Shown: piece after piece, positions 1 to 6,382 of the stretch
Layout: each line of letters begins with the position of its first letter
Numbering within the stretch: the first letter of the stretch is position 1
Assembly (NCBI GenBank): GCA_021202835.1
Contig: JAJQCI010000256.1
Location: 1 to 7,052, forward strand
Length of the DNA stretch: 7,052 nt
Origin: Clostridiales bacterium
GTDB taxonomy: Bacteria; Bacillota; Clostridia; Lachnospirales; CAG-274
Direction: 5' to 3'
Position numbers and translations under genes: made by a program
Notes under the pieces: model-generated
What the model was told of the DNA's origin: nothing
What the model saw: the letters and a program-made list of their open reading frames with translations, nothing else
Databases searched by the model: none

Positions 1-1
1 G

Positions 2-283
2 TGTATAAGCGAAATTAACAAATCTCTCAACACTGACAAAATAACTCTGGCTGATATTTATTATAAAGCAGCCCTTGAAAATTTAAACAAGGTTTATTTC
101 GGGGGTTCTGTTAAAAATGTTAAGAACGTTTTTGTCGGAAAAAAGGTGGCTGCAGAAACAAATAACCACCAGTCTGACCAAACCGAAATAGATAGGCTTA
201 AAGTCAATATTAATAAGAAAAACAAAGATATAAAAGATGTTCAGATGAACTATATTAAAACCAAAGGATATCTGGAAAAGTAA
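2..283 (+). CDS. 3' end of an unidentified gene (start lies left of the window)
   Basis: This is an open frame of 93 codons that enters from the left edge and stops at TAA 281-283. I do not recognise a family. The first half has mixed helical character, including IYYKAALENLNK (residues 19-30) followed by FGG and VKNVKNVF (37-44). From about residue 58 it is charged and coil-like, with DQTEIDRLKVNI and IKTKGYLEK at the end. Codon use is more A-rich and Lys/Asn-rich than in the genes that follow. The next gene is in the same frame, 30 bases after the stop. The VKNVKNVF patch resembles NVKFNNIENVF in the middle domain of the GTPase at 1671 (residues 463-473), and its distance to the tip motif downstream is similar. 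The fragment may therefore be the middle of a third dynamin-like protein, complete or decayed. That link is inference; the open frame itself is directly visible. Confidence 0.68.
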   Translation, partial: CISEINKSLNTDKITLADIYYKAALENLNKVYFGGSVKNVKNVFVGKKVAAETNNHQSDQTEIDRLKVNINKKNKDIKDVQMNYIKTKGYLEK

Positions 284-302
284 AAAAAGGCAGCATAAAT
301 CT

Positions 303-309
303 AAAAGGA
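303..309 (+). promoter_or_regulatory. weak ribosome binding site for the gene at 314
   Basis: AAAAGGA lies 4 bases before ATG 314. It is shorter and closer than the AAGGAGG-type sites of the genes downstream. It permits a start at 314 but does not prove one, which matters because this gene may be the tail of a broken longer gene. Confidence 0.4.
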
Positions 310-313
310 TTCG

Positions 314-979
314 ATGGTATATGTTCTGCAGCAAAGAAAAAATGAATTGGCGAAGCTTAAGAATGAACGTCCGCCTGCCGTGCGTTATGAAGAAGTGGAG
401 AAATCATTTTTAATTATCTTTAAACGCTGGGAGACAGTCGAAGTTGATAACAGCGAAGAAGTAAATGAGTGGCAGGTCAGGGTTTATGCTTTGGAGGAAG
501 AAATAAGAGACAGGGAAGCAGATGTTGAGGCAAAAAAACGTGAAATTAGAGATATTAAAGACGAGCTGAGCGACAATGAAAGCTTTGCCGAAGGTATGAT
601 AAAGAAAATTAAAAATGAAATAAGCAGAAACAGGGAAGAAATAAAAGATATAGAAAATAAAATTGCTTTGGAGAAGGAAAACGCAAAGAGAGATTATTAT
701 AACAGGCAGAAAAGCAAGCTTATTTCGGATGTTAGAAATTATTTTGAGAATTTGAGATTTTCAATAAGAGATAATATTACTTCCGATATGGACAGCTTCT
801 GTGAGGACGTAAAAAATCGTATAGACAGGGAATTTGACGCAAGAATCGAAAGCCGCTGCAAGCTTATAGACGACTATCTGAAATCTTTAAAAACAGGCTC
901 AAAACAAATAAATGAGTATGACAGTATGGTAAGGAGATTTGACAATATGCTTAATGAGCTTAAAAGCGGCAGAGTGTAA
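314..979 (+). CDS. GTPase-less stalk-and-tip coiled-coil protein (dynamin-stalk-like)
   Basis: A 221-residue, highly charged and mostly helical protein with no P-loop, signal peptide or membrane-spanning segment. Residues 1-18 are a short coil. Residues 19-48 form a beta-like hairpin, PAVRYEE then the hydrophobic tip SFLIIF then TVEVD. Residues 50-130 are a long coiled coil. Residues 130-221 are a further helical segment ending NEYDSMVRRFDNMLNEL. The hairpin region closely matches that of the next gene, at 25 of 48 identical residues by hand count. The layout after the tip resembles the C-terminal stalk of the two GTPases downstream. The first coil is much shorter than in the homologue at 1075 (about 85 residues before the tip), and the weak ribosome site and same-frame upstream fragment suggest the N-terminal part may have been split off. 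A structural or membrane-associated partner of the GTPases is inferred; the product has no name I recognise. Confidence 0.65.
   Translation: MVYVLQQRKNELAKLKNERPPAVRYEEVEKSFLIIFKRWETVEVDNSEEVNEWQVRVYALEEEIRDREADVEAKKREIRDIKDELSDNESFAEGMIKKIKNEISRNREEIKDIENKIALEKENAKRDYYNRQKSKLISDVRNYFENLRFSIRDNITSDMDSFCEDVKNRIDREFDARIESRCKLIDDYLKSLKTGSKQINEYDSMVRRFDNMLNELKSGRV
362..505 (+). other. stalk-tip module, copy 1 (coding)
   Basis: These codons encode residues 17-64 of the gene at 314: a coil end, PAVRYEE, the tip SFLIIFK, TVEVD, then EVNEW and a new coil. Copy 2 at 1330-1473 has the same order and spacing without gaps, with 25 of 48 residues identical by hand count. Identical positions include PAV, YEE, FLI, FK, TVE and EVN.W. 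The pair is best read as paralogy between the two genes. Confidence 0.75.
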
Positions 980-1074
980 CTTTCACAAAACCTATGGCCG
1001 GGCCGGCAAAACAGCAGGGAAGCTTGATGAAGCCGGCAGACCTGAAACATTAATTATCAATAAGGAGGGTAACC
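980..1074 (+). other. 95-base intergenic spacer
   Basis: This is the largest gap between genes and is locally more GC-rich than its surroundings. The palindrome GCCGGC occurs twice (1002-1007 and 1032-1037), so the two copies could pair around a 24-base loop, and a small GCTT/AAGC stem lies between them. There is no T-run, so a terminator is not supported. I see no convincing -35/-10 pair. The 3' end holds the ribosome site of the next gene. Confidence 0.4.
1062..1069 (+). promoter_or_regulatory. strong ribosome binding site fixing the GTG start at 1075
   Basis: AAGGAGGG lies 5 bases before GTG 1075. Its strength and spacing decide the start at GTG, which reads through MNINDNFEFK, rather than at a later ATG in the same frame. 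Confidence 0.85.
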
Positions 1075-1641
1075 GTGAACATTAATGACAACTTTGAATT
1101 TAAAAATATGTTAAGGATGCTTTCAGGCAATTTGAAGAAAGTCGATGAAACAGTTGAAAGGCTCAGGGATGAGCTTAATGTATGCCATGATGTGGAAGCA
1201 CATCTTACGGAGGCATATGAAAAGACGGAGAGTGACTATATTGAGAAAATTAAGCAGGTAAAGGATAAAACCGAGGAGCTTATATCTGCGTCAAAAGATC
1301 TTGACGAAGATATGGCGGCGTTAAGAGAGAATGAACCTAAGCCTGCCGTTTACTATGAAGAAGAAGAAAGGCCGTTTCTTATTCTCTTTAAAGTGAGACG
1401 AACTGTTGAAAAAAAGGATTATACCGAAGTAAATCTTTGGGAAGATAAAATTAAAGCTTTGGAAGCAGAAAAAGATTCACTTTTGGGGCAAATAGAGGAA
1501 TGTAATATAAAAAGCGAACAAATTCGGTCAGAATATGAGAAATATGCCGACGAATACACAGCTGCCCTTAAGGAATATGAGAAAGCTGTTAAATATGCCA
1601 AAGACGCTATAGGTGAAGCTTTCAAAAGCCTGCGTGCTTAA
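1075..1641 (+). CDS. small coiled-coil hairpin protein with hydrophobic tip (isolated dynamin-type stalk)
   Basis: A 188-residue soluble, acidic, helical protein starting at GTG. It has no nucleotide-binding motif and no membrane-spanning segment. Residues 15-85 form the first coiled-coil arm. Residues 90-112 form a beta-like hairpin, PAVYYEEEER then the hydrophobic tip PFLILFK then TVEKKD. Residues 118-180 form the return arm. The two arms are similar in length, so the chain can be read as a free-standing antiparallel stalk with a greasy tip, like the stalk and paddle of a bacterial dynamin without its GTPase head. The tip is paralogous to that of the gene at 314 and similar in layout to residues 547-580 of the GTPase at 1671. 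It sits 29 bases before that GTPase's start, so the two are probably co-transcribed. A role as a stalk partner or membrane-binding adaptor is inferred. Confidence 0.83.
   Translation: MNINDNFEFKNMLRMLSGNLKKVDETVERLRDELNVCHDVEAHLTEAYEKTESDYIEKIKQVKDKTEELISASKDLDEDMAALRENEPKPAVYYEEEERPFLILFKVRRTVEKKDYTEVNLWEDKIKALEAEKDSLLGQIEECNIKSEQIRSEYEKYADEYTAALKEYEKAVKYAKDAIGEAFKSLRA
1330..1473 (+). other. stalk-tip module, copy 2 (coding)
   Basis: These codons encode residues 86-133 of the gene at 1075 and are the counterpart of 362-505. The DNA is also recognisably similar, for example the stretches coding PAV, YEE, and TEVN.W followed by ALE, but third positions differ often. This fits an older duplication rather than recent copying. 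Confidence 0.75.
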
Positions 1642-1656
1642 AAATGTCTTGAAAAC

Positions 1657-1662
1657 AGGAGG
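1657..1662 (+). promoter_or_regulatory. ribosome binding site fixing the ATG start at 1671
   Basis: AGGAGG ends 8 bases before ATG 1671. The possible GTG start at 1662 overlaps this site and could not use it, so ATG 1671 is preferred. Confidence 0.88.
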
Positions 1663-1670
1663 TGTGGGTA

Positions 1671-3989
1671 ATGAATATAACCAAAAATCAGTATAAGGCT
1701 GAATTTGACAAACTGAAAGACAAGGTTTTGGATATTTTGAATGAAGCCAAGGACTATTATGATAAATGGGAAATAACCGACAAGGCTGAGGCCTTTAATG
1801 TACATATCGAAAACCTTAAAAACAACGAATTTTCAATAGTTGTTGTAGGAGAATTCAGCGCCGGCAAGTCAACATTTTTAAATGCCCTTATGGGAGAGAG
1901 AATATTGCCTTCTTTTTCAAGCGAAACTACGGCAACCATCAATTTCCTTAAGGATAAAAGCAAGGCCCCCAACGGAACGGAAGCTGTTGTATATTTTAAA
2001 GACGGGCACACTAAGGAGTTTAAAAAAGCGGATTATTCAGTTTTGGAAAAATATCTCACTAAAAACGACGAAATAAACGTTGCAAAAGAGATAGAGAAGG
2101 TAGACTATTATCTTGACTCTAAATTCCTTAAAGAGGGGGTTATGCTTGTAGACAGCCCCGGCCTTAACGGAAATGAAGAAGGCCACAAGGAAATGACAGA
2201 GGCTCAGATTGAAAAATCCAGCGCAAGCATTTTTATGTTCAGAGCAGAGCAGCCCGGCAGCAAAAGCGATTTTGAGTTTTTGAGCAATCTTAAGAAAAAG
2301 GTAAACACAATCATATTTGTTCTTAACAAAATCGACGAGATAAAGGCAAGCGAAAACCAGACAGTTGAAACGGTAATAGAAACTTTAAAGAAAAACTATA
2401 AGAAATATTTCCCGGATGAGAAGACGATTCCCGAAATTATAGGAATAGCGGCTTATCCTGCCCTTGTTGCCCGTTCTTCAAAAGAATTGGAATATGAGCG
2501 CAAGAAAGTTCACACACCCGAAGAAAAGGCAGAATATCTTAAGCTTTCAAGATTTCAGATTTTTGAAGACAGACTGTGGAAATTTTTGACACAGGGCGAA
2601 AAGGCTAAGAGTATGCTTGTTGAGCCTGTTGATAAAACGCTTAACTTCTTAAAGGAAGAAAAGGACAAAAACGAAGAGTTTATAAGCTATTTGGACAATA
2701 ACAACAGCAAGGAGGATATTGACGATCAAATAGAAGAAATAGAGGCCAAAGAGAGGGATATAAGAAAGCAGCTAGACGCTACGGCTTTGGAAATAGGGCA
2801 GGATATAAAAAATATAACCGATGATATCAAGGGTGAAATAAAGGATAAAATGGACGCCTTTAAGAAACGCCAAAATTCCATCATCGACAGCTGGACGACA
2901 ATAGACGATTATGAGGAATATGTTGAAAGCATAAATTCAACAATTAAACGCCAAACAGAAATCATAATGGAAGAGGCTGCTGAAGAAATGGGAAATCAGG
3001 CTGAGAATCTTATGCTTGACAAATATAATAATATTATGAGCACAATTGACATACCAAATGTAAAGTTCAATAATATTGAGAATGTTTTTTCACTTTCAGC
3101 TGACAGCTTTAAATCCAACATGGAGTGGTATGAGGAAGAAATGAAAAAAAGAAGGGCTGAGCTCAACGCTCTTAATTCCAAGGCGGATGAAGCGGAATTA
3201 AGCCTTATGGAAAAGAGAAATAACGAAAGGAAGAAAAAGAAGCTTGAAGCCAATATAACCAGTCTCCAAAATGAAAAACTGACATTTGAGAGTGCAGCTC
3301 TGCCTGAAAAACGATATTACAAAGTGAACGTTGAGGTAGAAGAAGGCGGCATTAAGGGCTGGTTTAGGTCTATTTGGACGGGCTCATCATATGTTACCCG
3401 TGAAATCGAGAAAGACAACAGTGATGAAATAGAGGCGGCAAAAGCAGAACATAAAAGAAAGGCCGACGCAAGACAGGCGGAAATAGATAAAATAAATAAC
3501 GAAATCGAGAAGTACGGAGATGTTGAGGGGGCAAGCTTAAGTGAACAGATGAGAATTAAAAGGCTTAACGCTCAGCTTAAAGAAAAAAAGGCCGAAATGG
3601 AAGCCTTTAAAACAAAGTTTTTTGATGATTTCAAAGAAAACCAGACAAGGTTTATAAGAAAAATGAAATACAATGTTGAAGATTCCATCGGAGACGCTTC
3701 AAGAGATATAGTAAAAAATGTTGAAAACGGAATAAAGGAATATAAAAATTCCCTTGCGAATGCTATGAGCAAGGTTGTTTCTGCCAAGCTTAATGAAGAG
3801 CTGGAGCGCAAGCGTATCGAAAAAGAAAGGCTCAGGAAGGGTTTAGATGATTCAATAGCCGAGCTCGAAAACAAAAGGGAAAAATGTAACAAAAGAATCG
3901 AAGCTGTCAATAAAATTTTAGCAGACGCAGCCGGAATTAAGGCGCTGCTTGAAAGCCGCAGTGTTGACAGCGTTGTTAAAGATTTATAA
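1671..3989 (+). CDS. dynamin-like GTPase, canonical member of the pair
   Basis: A 772-residue bacterial dynamin-family protein. Such proteins bind GTP and use hydrolysis to tether, fuse, stabilise or sever membranes. Residues 1-52 are an N-terminal helical segment. The G domain covers roughly 53-320. It has the P-loop GEFSAGKST (60-68), switch threonines in SSETTATI (83-90), DSPG (161-164) and the base-recognition motif NKID (219-222). Residues 325-545 are a long helical stalk arm with coils at about 325-405 and 485-540. Residues 547-580 are a beta-like tip, RYYKVNVEVEE then GWFRSIW then SYVTREIE. Residues 580-772 are the return arm and C-terminal helices. There is no signal peptide or membrane span, so it is probably cytosolic and recruited to a membrane by the aromatic tip. 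The second GTPase gene begins 19 bases after its stop, behind a good ribosome site, which suggests co-expression as a heterotypic pair. Family assignment is firm; the biological role (defence, stress or envelope upkeep) is not shown. Confidence 0.95.
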   Translation: MNITKNQYKAEFDKLKDKVLDILNEAKDYYDKWEITDKAEAFNVHIENLKNNEFSIVVVGEFSAGKSTFLNALMGERILPSFSSETTATINFLKDKSKAPNGTEAVVYFKDGHTKEFKKADYSVLEKYLTKNDEINVAKEIEKVDYYLDSKFLKEGVMLVDSPGLNGNEEGHKEMTEAQIEKSSASIFMFRAEQPGSKSDFEFLSNLKKKVNTIIFVLNKIDEIKASENQTVETVIETLKKNYKKYFPDEKTIPEIIGIAAYPALVARSSKELEYERKKVHTPEEKAEYLKLSRFQIFEDRLWKFLTQGEKAKSMLVEPVDKTLNFLKEEKDKNEEFISYLDNNNSKEDIDDQIEEIEAKERDIRKQLDATALEIGQDIKNITDDIKGEIKDKMDAFKKRQNSIIDSWTTIDDYEEYVESINSTIKRQTEIIMEEAAEEMGNQAENLMLDKYNNIMSTIDIPNVKFNNIENVFSLSADSFKSNMEWYEEEMKKRRAELNALNSKADEAELSLMEKRNNERKKKKLEANITSLQNEKLTFESAALPEKRYYKVNVEVEEGGIKGWFRSIWTGSSYVTREIEKDNSDEIEAAKAEHKRKADARQAEIDKINNEIEKYGDVEGASLSEQMRIKRLNAQLKEKKAEMEAFKTKFFDDFKENQTRFIRKMKYNVEDSIGDASRDIVKNVENGIKEYKNSLANAMSKVVSAKLNEELERKRIEKERLRKGLDDSIAELENKREKCNKRIEAVNKILADAAGIKALLESRSVDSVVKDL
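3303..3419 (+). other. stalk-tip module of the canonical GTPase (coding)
   Basis: These codons encode residues 545-583. A coiled-coil arm ends at PEKRYY, a beta-like stretch KVNVEVEE leads to the aromatic tip GWFRSIW, and YVTREIEKDN leads back into a coil. Order and length match the tip modules of the two upstream genes, although residue identity is low. In bacterial dynamins the stalk tip is where membrane contact occurs, so I infer membrane binding here. Confidence 0.55.
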
Positions 3990-3995
3990 GCTCAT

Positions 3996-4002
3996 AAGGA
4001 GG
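3996..4002 (+). promoter_or_regulatory. ribosome binding site for the second GTPase
   Basis: AAGGAGG lies 6 bases before ATG 4009, in the 19-base gap after the previous stop. It confirms the start and suggests the two GTPases are translated from one message. Confidence 0.88.
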
Positions 4003-4008
4003 TAAATT

Positions 4009-5892
4009 ATGGACAAGCTTGAAGTTTTAAGAAATGCCGCCGAGGTTTTGAACGACGAGGGGCTTCTGGAAAAAATAAATAATATTGAAGAAGGCTTTGA
4101 AAGCAAGACATATATGCTCAGTGTTATGGGTCAGTTTTCGGCCGGAAAGTCGGCGCTTATAAATTCACTTTTGGAAAGGGATATTCTTCCGGTTCATATA
4201 ACCGAAGCGACAACGGCTATTACATATATAAAATATGCCGATGAAGAAGAATATGCAAATATGATTTCCGAAGATAACCAATACAGAAAAATAGATGTCG
4301 ACGAGGTAGGAAGTATATGGAAGGACGGTATGACCCCCGACGGAACCCCCGTTGAAGAAATTGTAAGACTGGATATATATGTTAAATCAGAGCTTTTGAA
4401 AAACGGGCTTATTATAGTAGATACTCCGGGGATAAATACCATAGTTAAAAGAAATGAAGCCATAACTGTGGGTATGCTTAAGAAAACCGACGAAATTCTA
4501 TATGTTATGAGCAAGGATTTGACAGTAAGCGACATTTCATATGTTAAAACAATAACGGAAAACGGTATTCCCCTTTCTTTTGTCAGAAGTCATTCGGATA
4601 AAATCAGGTCAACGGAAGAGAATGCCGAAAAAACAATTGCTAAAACAAGAGAAGAGCTTAAAAAGATTTCTCCGGAAGCAAAGGTTATATTCACCTCGAC
4701 AGATAAAAGAAGTGAATATTACAACGGTATAAATGAGCTCAGGAGCTATATTGTTTCGGCTATTTCAAATGATATAGAAAAAAGGGCGGAGCTGAGCGCA
4801 AAAGCAAGGGCTAATGTTATAAGCGGCATTCTTTCCGAAGAGCTTAACGGTAAGGTTAAGCTTATGCGTGACAAAGCCGAAAATGACGGAAATGAGCTTA
4901 GGAAAAAGCTTGACGCAGTTGAAAGGCGTAAAAAGAGCATACAAAACAACCTTGACAGAAGAAAAAAGAATATTGAAAGAGGTTTCAGGGCTGCAGATGA
5001 AGATGCTTTAAGCAGTACAAAGCGAAGCAGGGACAAATGTATTTTGAAATTCGAAGATTATCTTAAAACAGTCAGTATCGACAGCAGCTATACCGATGAA
5101 ATTTATAACGAAGCCTACAGCCGGCTTGAGGAAGGCTATAAGGATATATATTATGCTTATAAGGAAGCCTATGATAAATTTATAAGTGAAAACAACAGTG
5201 AAATGCTGGAGGAGCTTTCATTTGGCGGTATAGACACTGACAAAATTCCCGTTTGCAGCAGCATTAACGAGATTGTAAATGACATGCTTGAGAAAAACGA
5301 GGAGCTTAATGAGCTCGAGAGCAAAATAACGGGAACCCAAAACCTGATTGAAGAGCTTGAAGCCAGGCTTGACGAGCTTCATCTCTCTGAGGAAGAATAT
5401 GAAGAAGCAAAGGCCGGGCTTGAAGACTTGAAGCTTCAAATCGAAGAGTCTAAAAAAGAACTGGGAGAATATAAACCCGTATATATTGTAGATGACAAAG
5501 GGGCCGGAATGAGGTCTGCTTTCGGAAACGTCGGCAAGGCACTTGACTGGGCGGCGCTTCTTATTCCCGGGGCGGCTTATGAAAAATTGTTTGCTCAGGC
5601 CGCCAAGCTTACTACATCTGCAAAAAATGCTACAAACATTTTTACAAAAATGGGAAAAGTGGCAAGCAAGACAGACCCAATAAAGGATACTCTTTTTGCT
5701 ATGAAGAATTTATTCCCCGCTAAGAAAAAAGAGGTTACAACCGATGATGTTAAAAAATATGCTTCAGACACAAAGGGAAAGCTTGTTGAAAAAGGCGGAG
5801 CAGGCATACTGGAGATGCTTACTTTTGAACATTGGTTTGAAAAGCTGGGTGAAAAAATAGGGGGGAAAGCCTATCCGCAGAGAAGACCTTGA
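4009..5892 (+). CDS. dynamin-like GTPase, divergent member of the pair; frame broken near its 3' end
   Basis: As read, 627 residues. The G domain occupies about 1-260, with the P-loop GQFSAGKSA (41-49), switch threonines in TEATTAI (65-71) and DTPG (138-141). At the position of NKxD it reads FVRSHSDK, with SHSD at 194-197. The final Asp is kept but the Asn-Lys pair is lost. Residues 290-325 and 425-485 are coiled-coil stalk. KPVYIVDD (489-496) leads into a hydrophobic region 504-533 (around WAALLIPGAAY), a probable membrane-contact paddle. A second Ala/Lys-rich stretch runs to about 600, followed by FEHWFEKLGEKIGG (606-619). The last seven residues, AYPQRRP, follow a run of six G and are probably out of frame. 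The true continuation is the C-terminal stalk ending at 6379, giving about 789 residues, close to the 772 of its partner. Members of such pairs often form hetero-oligomers; that this one does so is inference. Confidence 0.92.
   Translation: MDKLEVLRNAAEVLNDEGLLEKINNIEEGFESKTYMLSVMGQFSAGKSALINSLLERDILPVHITEATTAITYIKYADEEEYANMISEDNQYRKIDVDEVGSIWKDGMTPDGTPVEEIVRLDIYVKSELLKNGLIIVDTPGINTIVKRNEAITVGMLKKTDEILYVMSKDLTVSDISYVKTITENGIPLSFVRSHSDKIRSTEENAEKTIAKTREELKKISPEAKVIFTSTDKRSEYYNGINELRSYIVSAISNDIEKRAELSAKARANVISGILSEELNGKVKLMRDKAENDGNELRKKLDAVERRKKSIQNNLDRRKKNIERGFRAADEDALSSTKRSRDKCILKFEDYLKTVSIDSSYTDEIYNEAYSRLEEGYKDIYYAYKEAYDKFISENNSEMLEELSFGGIDTDKIPVCSSINEIVNDMLEKNEELNELESKITGTQNLIEELEARLDELHLSEEEYEEAKAGLEDLKLQIEESKKELGEYKPVYIVDDKGAGMRSAFGNVGKALDWAALLIPGAAYEKLFAQAAKLTTSAKNATNIFTKMGKVASKTDPIKDTLFAMKNLFPAKKKEVTTDDVKKYASDTKGKLVEKGGAGILEMLTFEHWFEKLGEKIGGKAYPQRRP
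5467..5607 (+). other. hydrophobic paddle region of the second GTPase (coding)
   Basis: These codons encode residues 487-533. After the coil ending KELGEY come a beta-like KPVYIVDDKG, then a Gly/Ala/Leu-rich, mostly uncharged stretch holding DWAALLIPGAAY. It is too short and too broken by Gly, Pro and charged residues for a standard membrane span. It looks like an amphipathic membrane-inserting paddle at the stalk tip, larger than the tips of the other three proteins. Confidence 0.5.
5860..5865 (+). other. run of six G with apparent +1 frameshift
   Basis: The frame of the second GTPase enters this run as ATA GGG GGG AAA and hits TGA at 5890-5892. With one G fewer it reads on as GGKPIRREDLDV and AYEKERTRIENEK, straight into the frame that ends at 6379. 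The downstream frame is open right up to TAG 5858-5860, which abuts the run, so the switch point is pinned to a few bases. A sequencing or assembly error, a real mutation, or slippage would all look the same here. Confidence 0.75.
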
Positions 5893-5941
5893 CGTTAAAA
5901 ACGCCTATGAAAAAGAAAGAACCAGAATTGAAAACGAAAAA

Positions 5942-6379
5942 ATGGGCATTGTAGAGAAATCTATAAAAATACAGAGAGATTTTGGTGTTCTTAAGTCAGA
6001 GGAGGATGAAACAAGATACAGACAGGATGAATTAAAGAGAATAAAAGAGGAAACCGAAAAAGAGATTTCCGAAAAAAGATATGAGATTGAAACAAAAGCA
6101 AAGGAAGATGTATTTAAAGAATATAAGAATGACTATAAAAAATGGTTTGAAGAGAGAATTAAAGAGGTTCTTGAAGAGGTTAAAGAGAGAATCGAAAGCA
6201 TAATTACCGGTATTCGGGAAGAATATGTGGAAAAGTGCTGCGAGGGCATTATAGCAAGTCTGGAAAATGTTGAAGCCGAGTATAAAAACCTTTCAGATGA
6301 AATGGAGGCTATGGGCGAAAGCGAAATGAGCGACAAAATAAAAGAATATGAAGACTTTATTGAAAAAATAGGAGCTTAA
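5942..6379 (+). CDS. C-terminal stalk of the second GTPase (displaced by frameshift)
   Basis: From the first ATG in this frame the product is 145 residues, all charged helix. About 1-60 is coiled coil (for example DELKRIKEETEKEISEKRYE), and about 60-145 is a helical segment with EYKNDYKKWFEERIKEV and the end KEYEDFIEKIGA. There is no Shine-Dalgarno sequence before ATG 5942, only A-rich coding DNA, in contrast to the strong sites of most neighbours. The frame is open from 5861 with the same coiled-coil composition (KERTRIENEK) and has no other start codon in that stretch. I therefore read it as the missing end of the GTPase at 4009, not as an independent gene. The ending resembles NEYDSMVRRFDNMLNEL at the C-terminus of the protein at 314. 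If the frameshift is real in the cell, this piece may not be translated. Confidence 0.8.
   Translation: MGIVEKSIKIQRDFGVLKSEEDETRYRQDELKRIKEETEKEISEKRYEIETKAKEDVFKEYKNDYKKWFEERIKEVLEEVKERIESIITGIREEYVEKCCEGIIASLENVEAEYKNLSDEMEAMGESEMSDKIKEYEDFIEKIGA
6370..6374 (+). promoter_or_regulatory. ribosome binding site inside the end of the GTPase gene
   Basis: AGGAG lies 8 bases before ATG 6383 and inside the last codons of the upstream frame, which stops at 6379. Only 3 bases separate stop and start, so translational coupling is likely. This also argues that the frame ending at 6379 is normally translated. Confidence 0.75.
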
Positions 6380-6382
6380 GCT

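Noticed and set aside
281..304. Alternative genetic code in which TAA is read as Gln
   Set aside because: TAA is the stop of the genes ending at 979, 1641, 3989 and 6379, in most cases with the next ribosome site and start close by, so TAA acts as a normal stop here.
1002..1037. Rho-independent terminator in the spacer before 1075
   Set aside because: The two GCCGGC copies could pair, but the loop is 24 bases and no T-run follows.
1024..1056. Promoter with TTGATG and TAATTA elements before 1075
   Set aside because: The spacing between the elements is about 21 bases and both are poor matches to consensus, so it cannot be told from chance in A/T-rich DNA.
963..1083. Open frame through the spacer reading GRAGKTAGKLDEAG and ending after the next gene's start
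   Set aside because: It lacks a start codon and a ribosome site, is short, and resembles nothing I know. It may only reflect local GC richness.
1662..1670. GTG 1662 as start of the first GTPase
   Set aside because: It overlaps the AGGAGG site that serves ATG 1671 and would have no ribosome site of its own.
1882..2076. Short + strand frame inside the first GTPase gene
   Set aside because: It overlaps the P-loop and switch region in another frame. The GTPase motifs are clearly in the 1671 frame.
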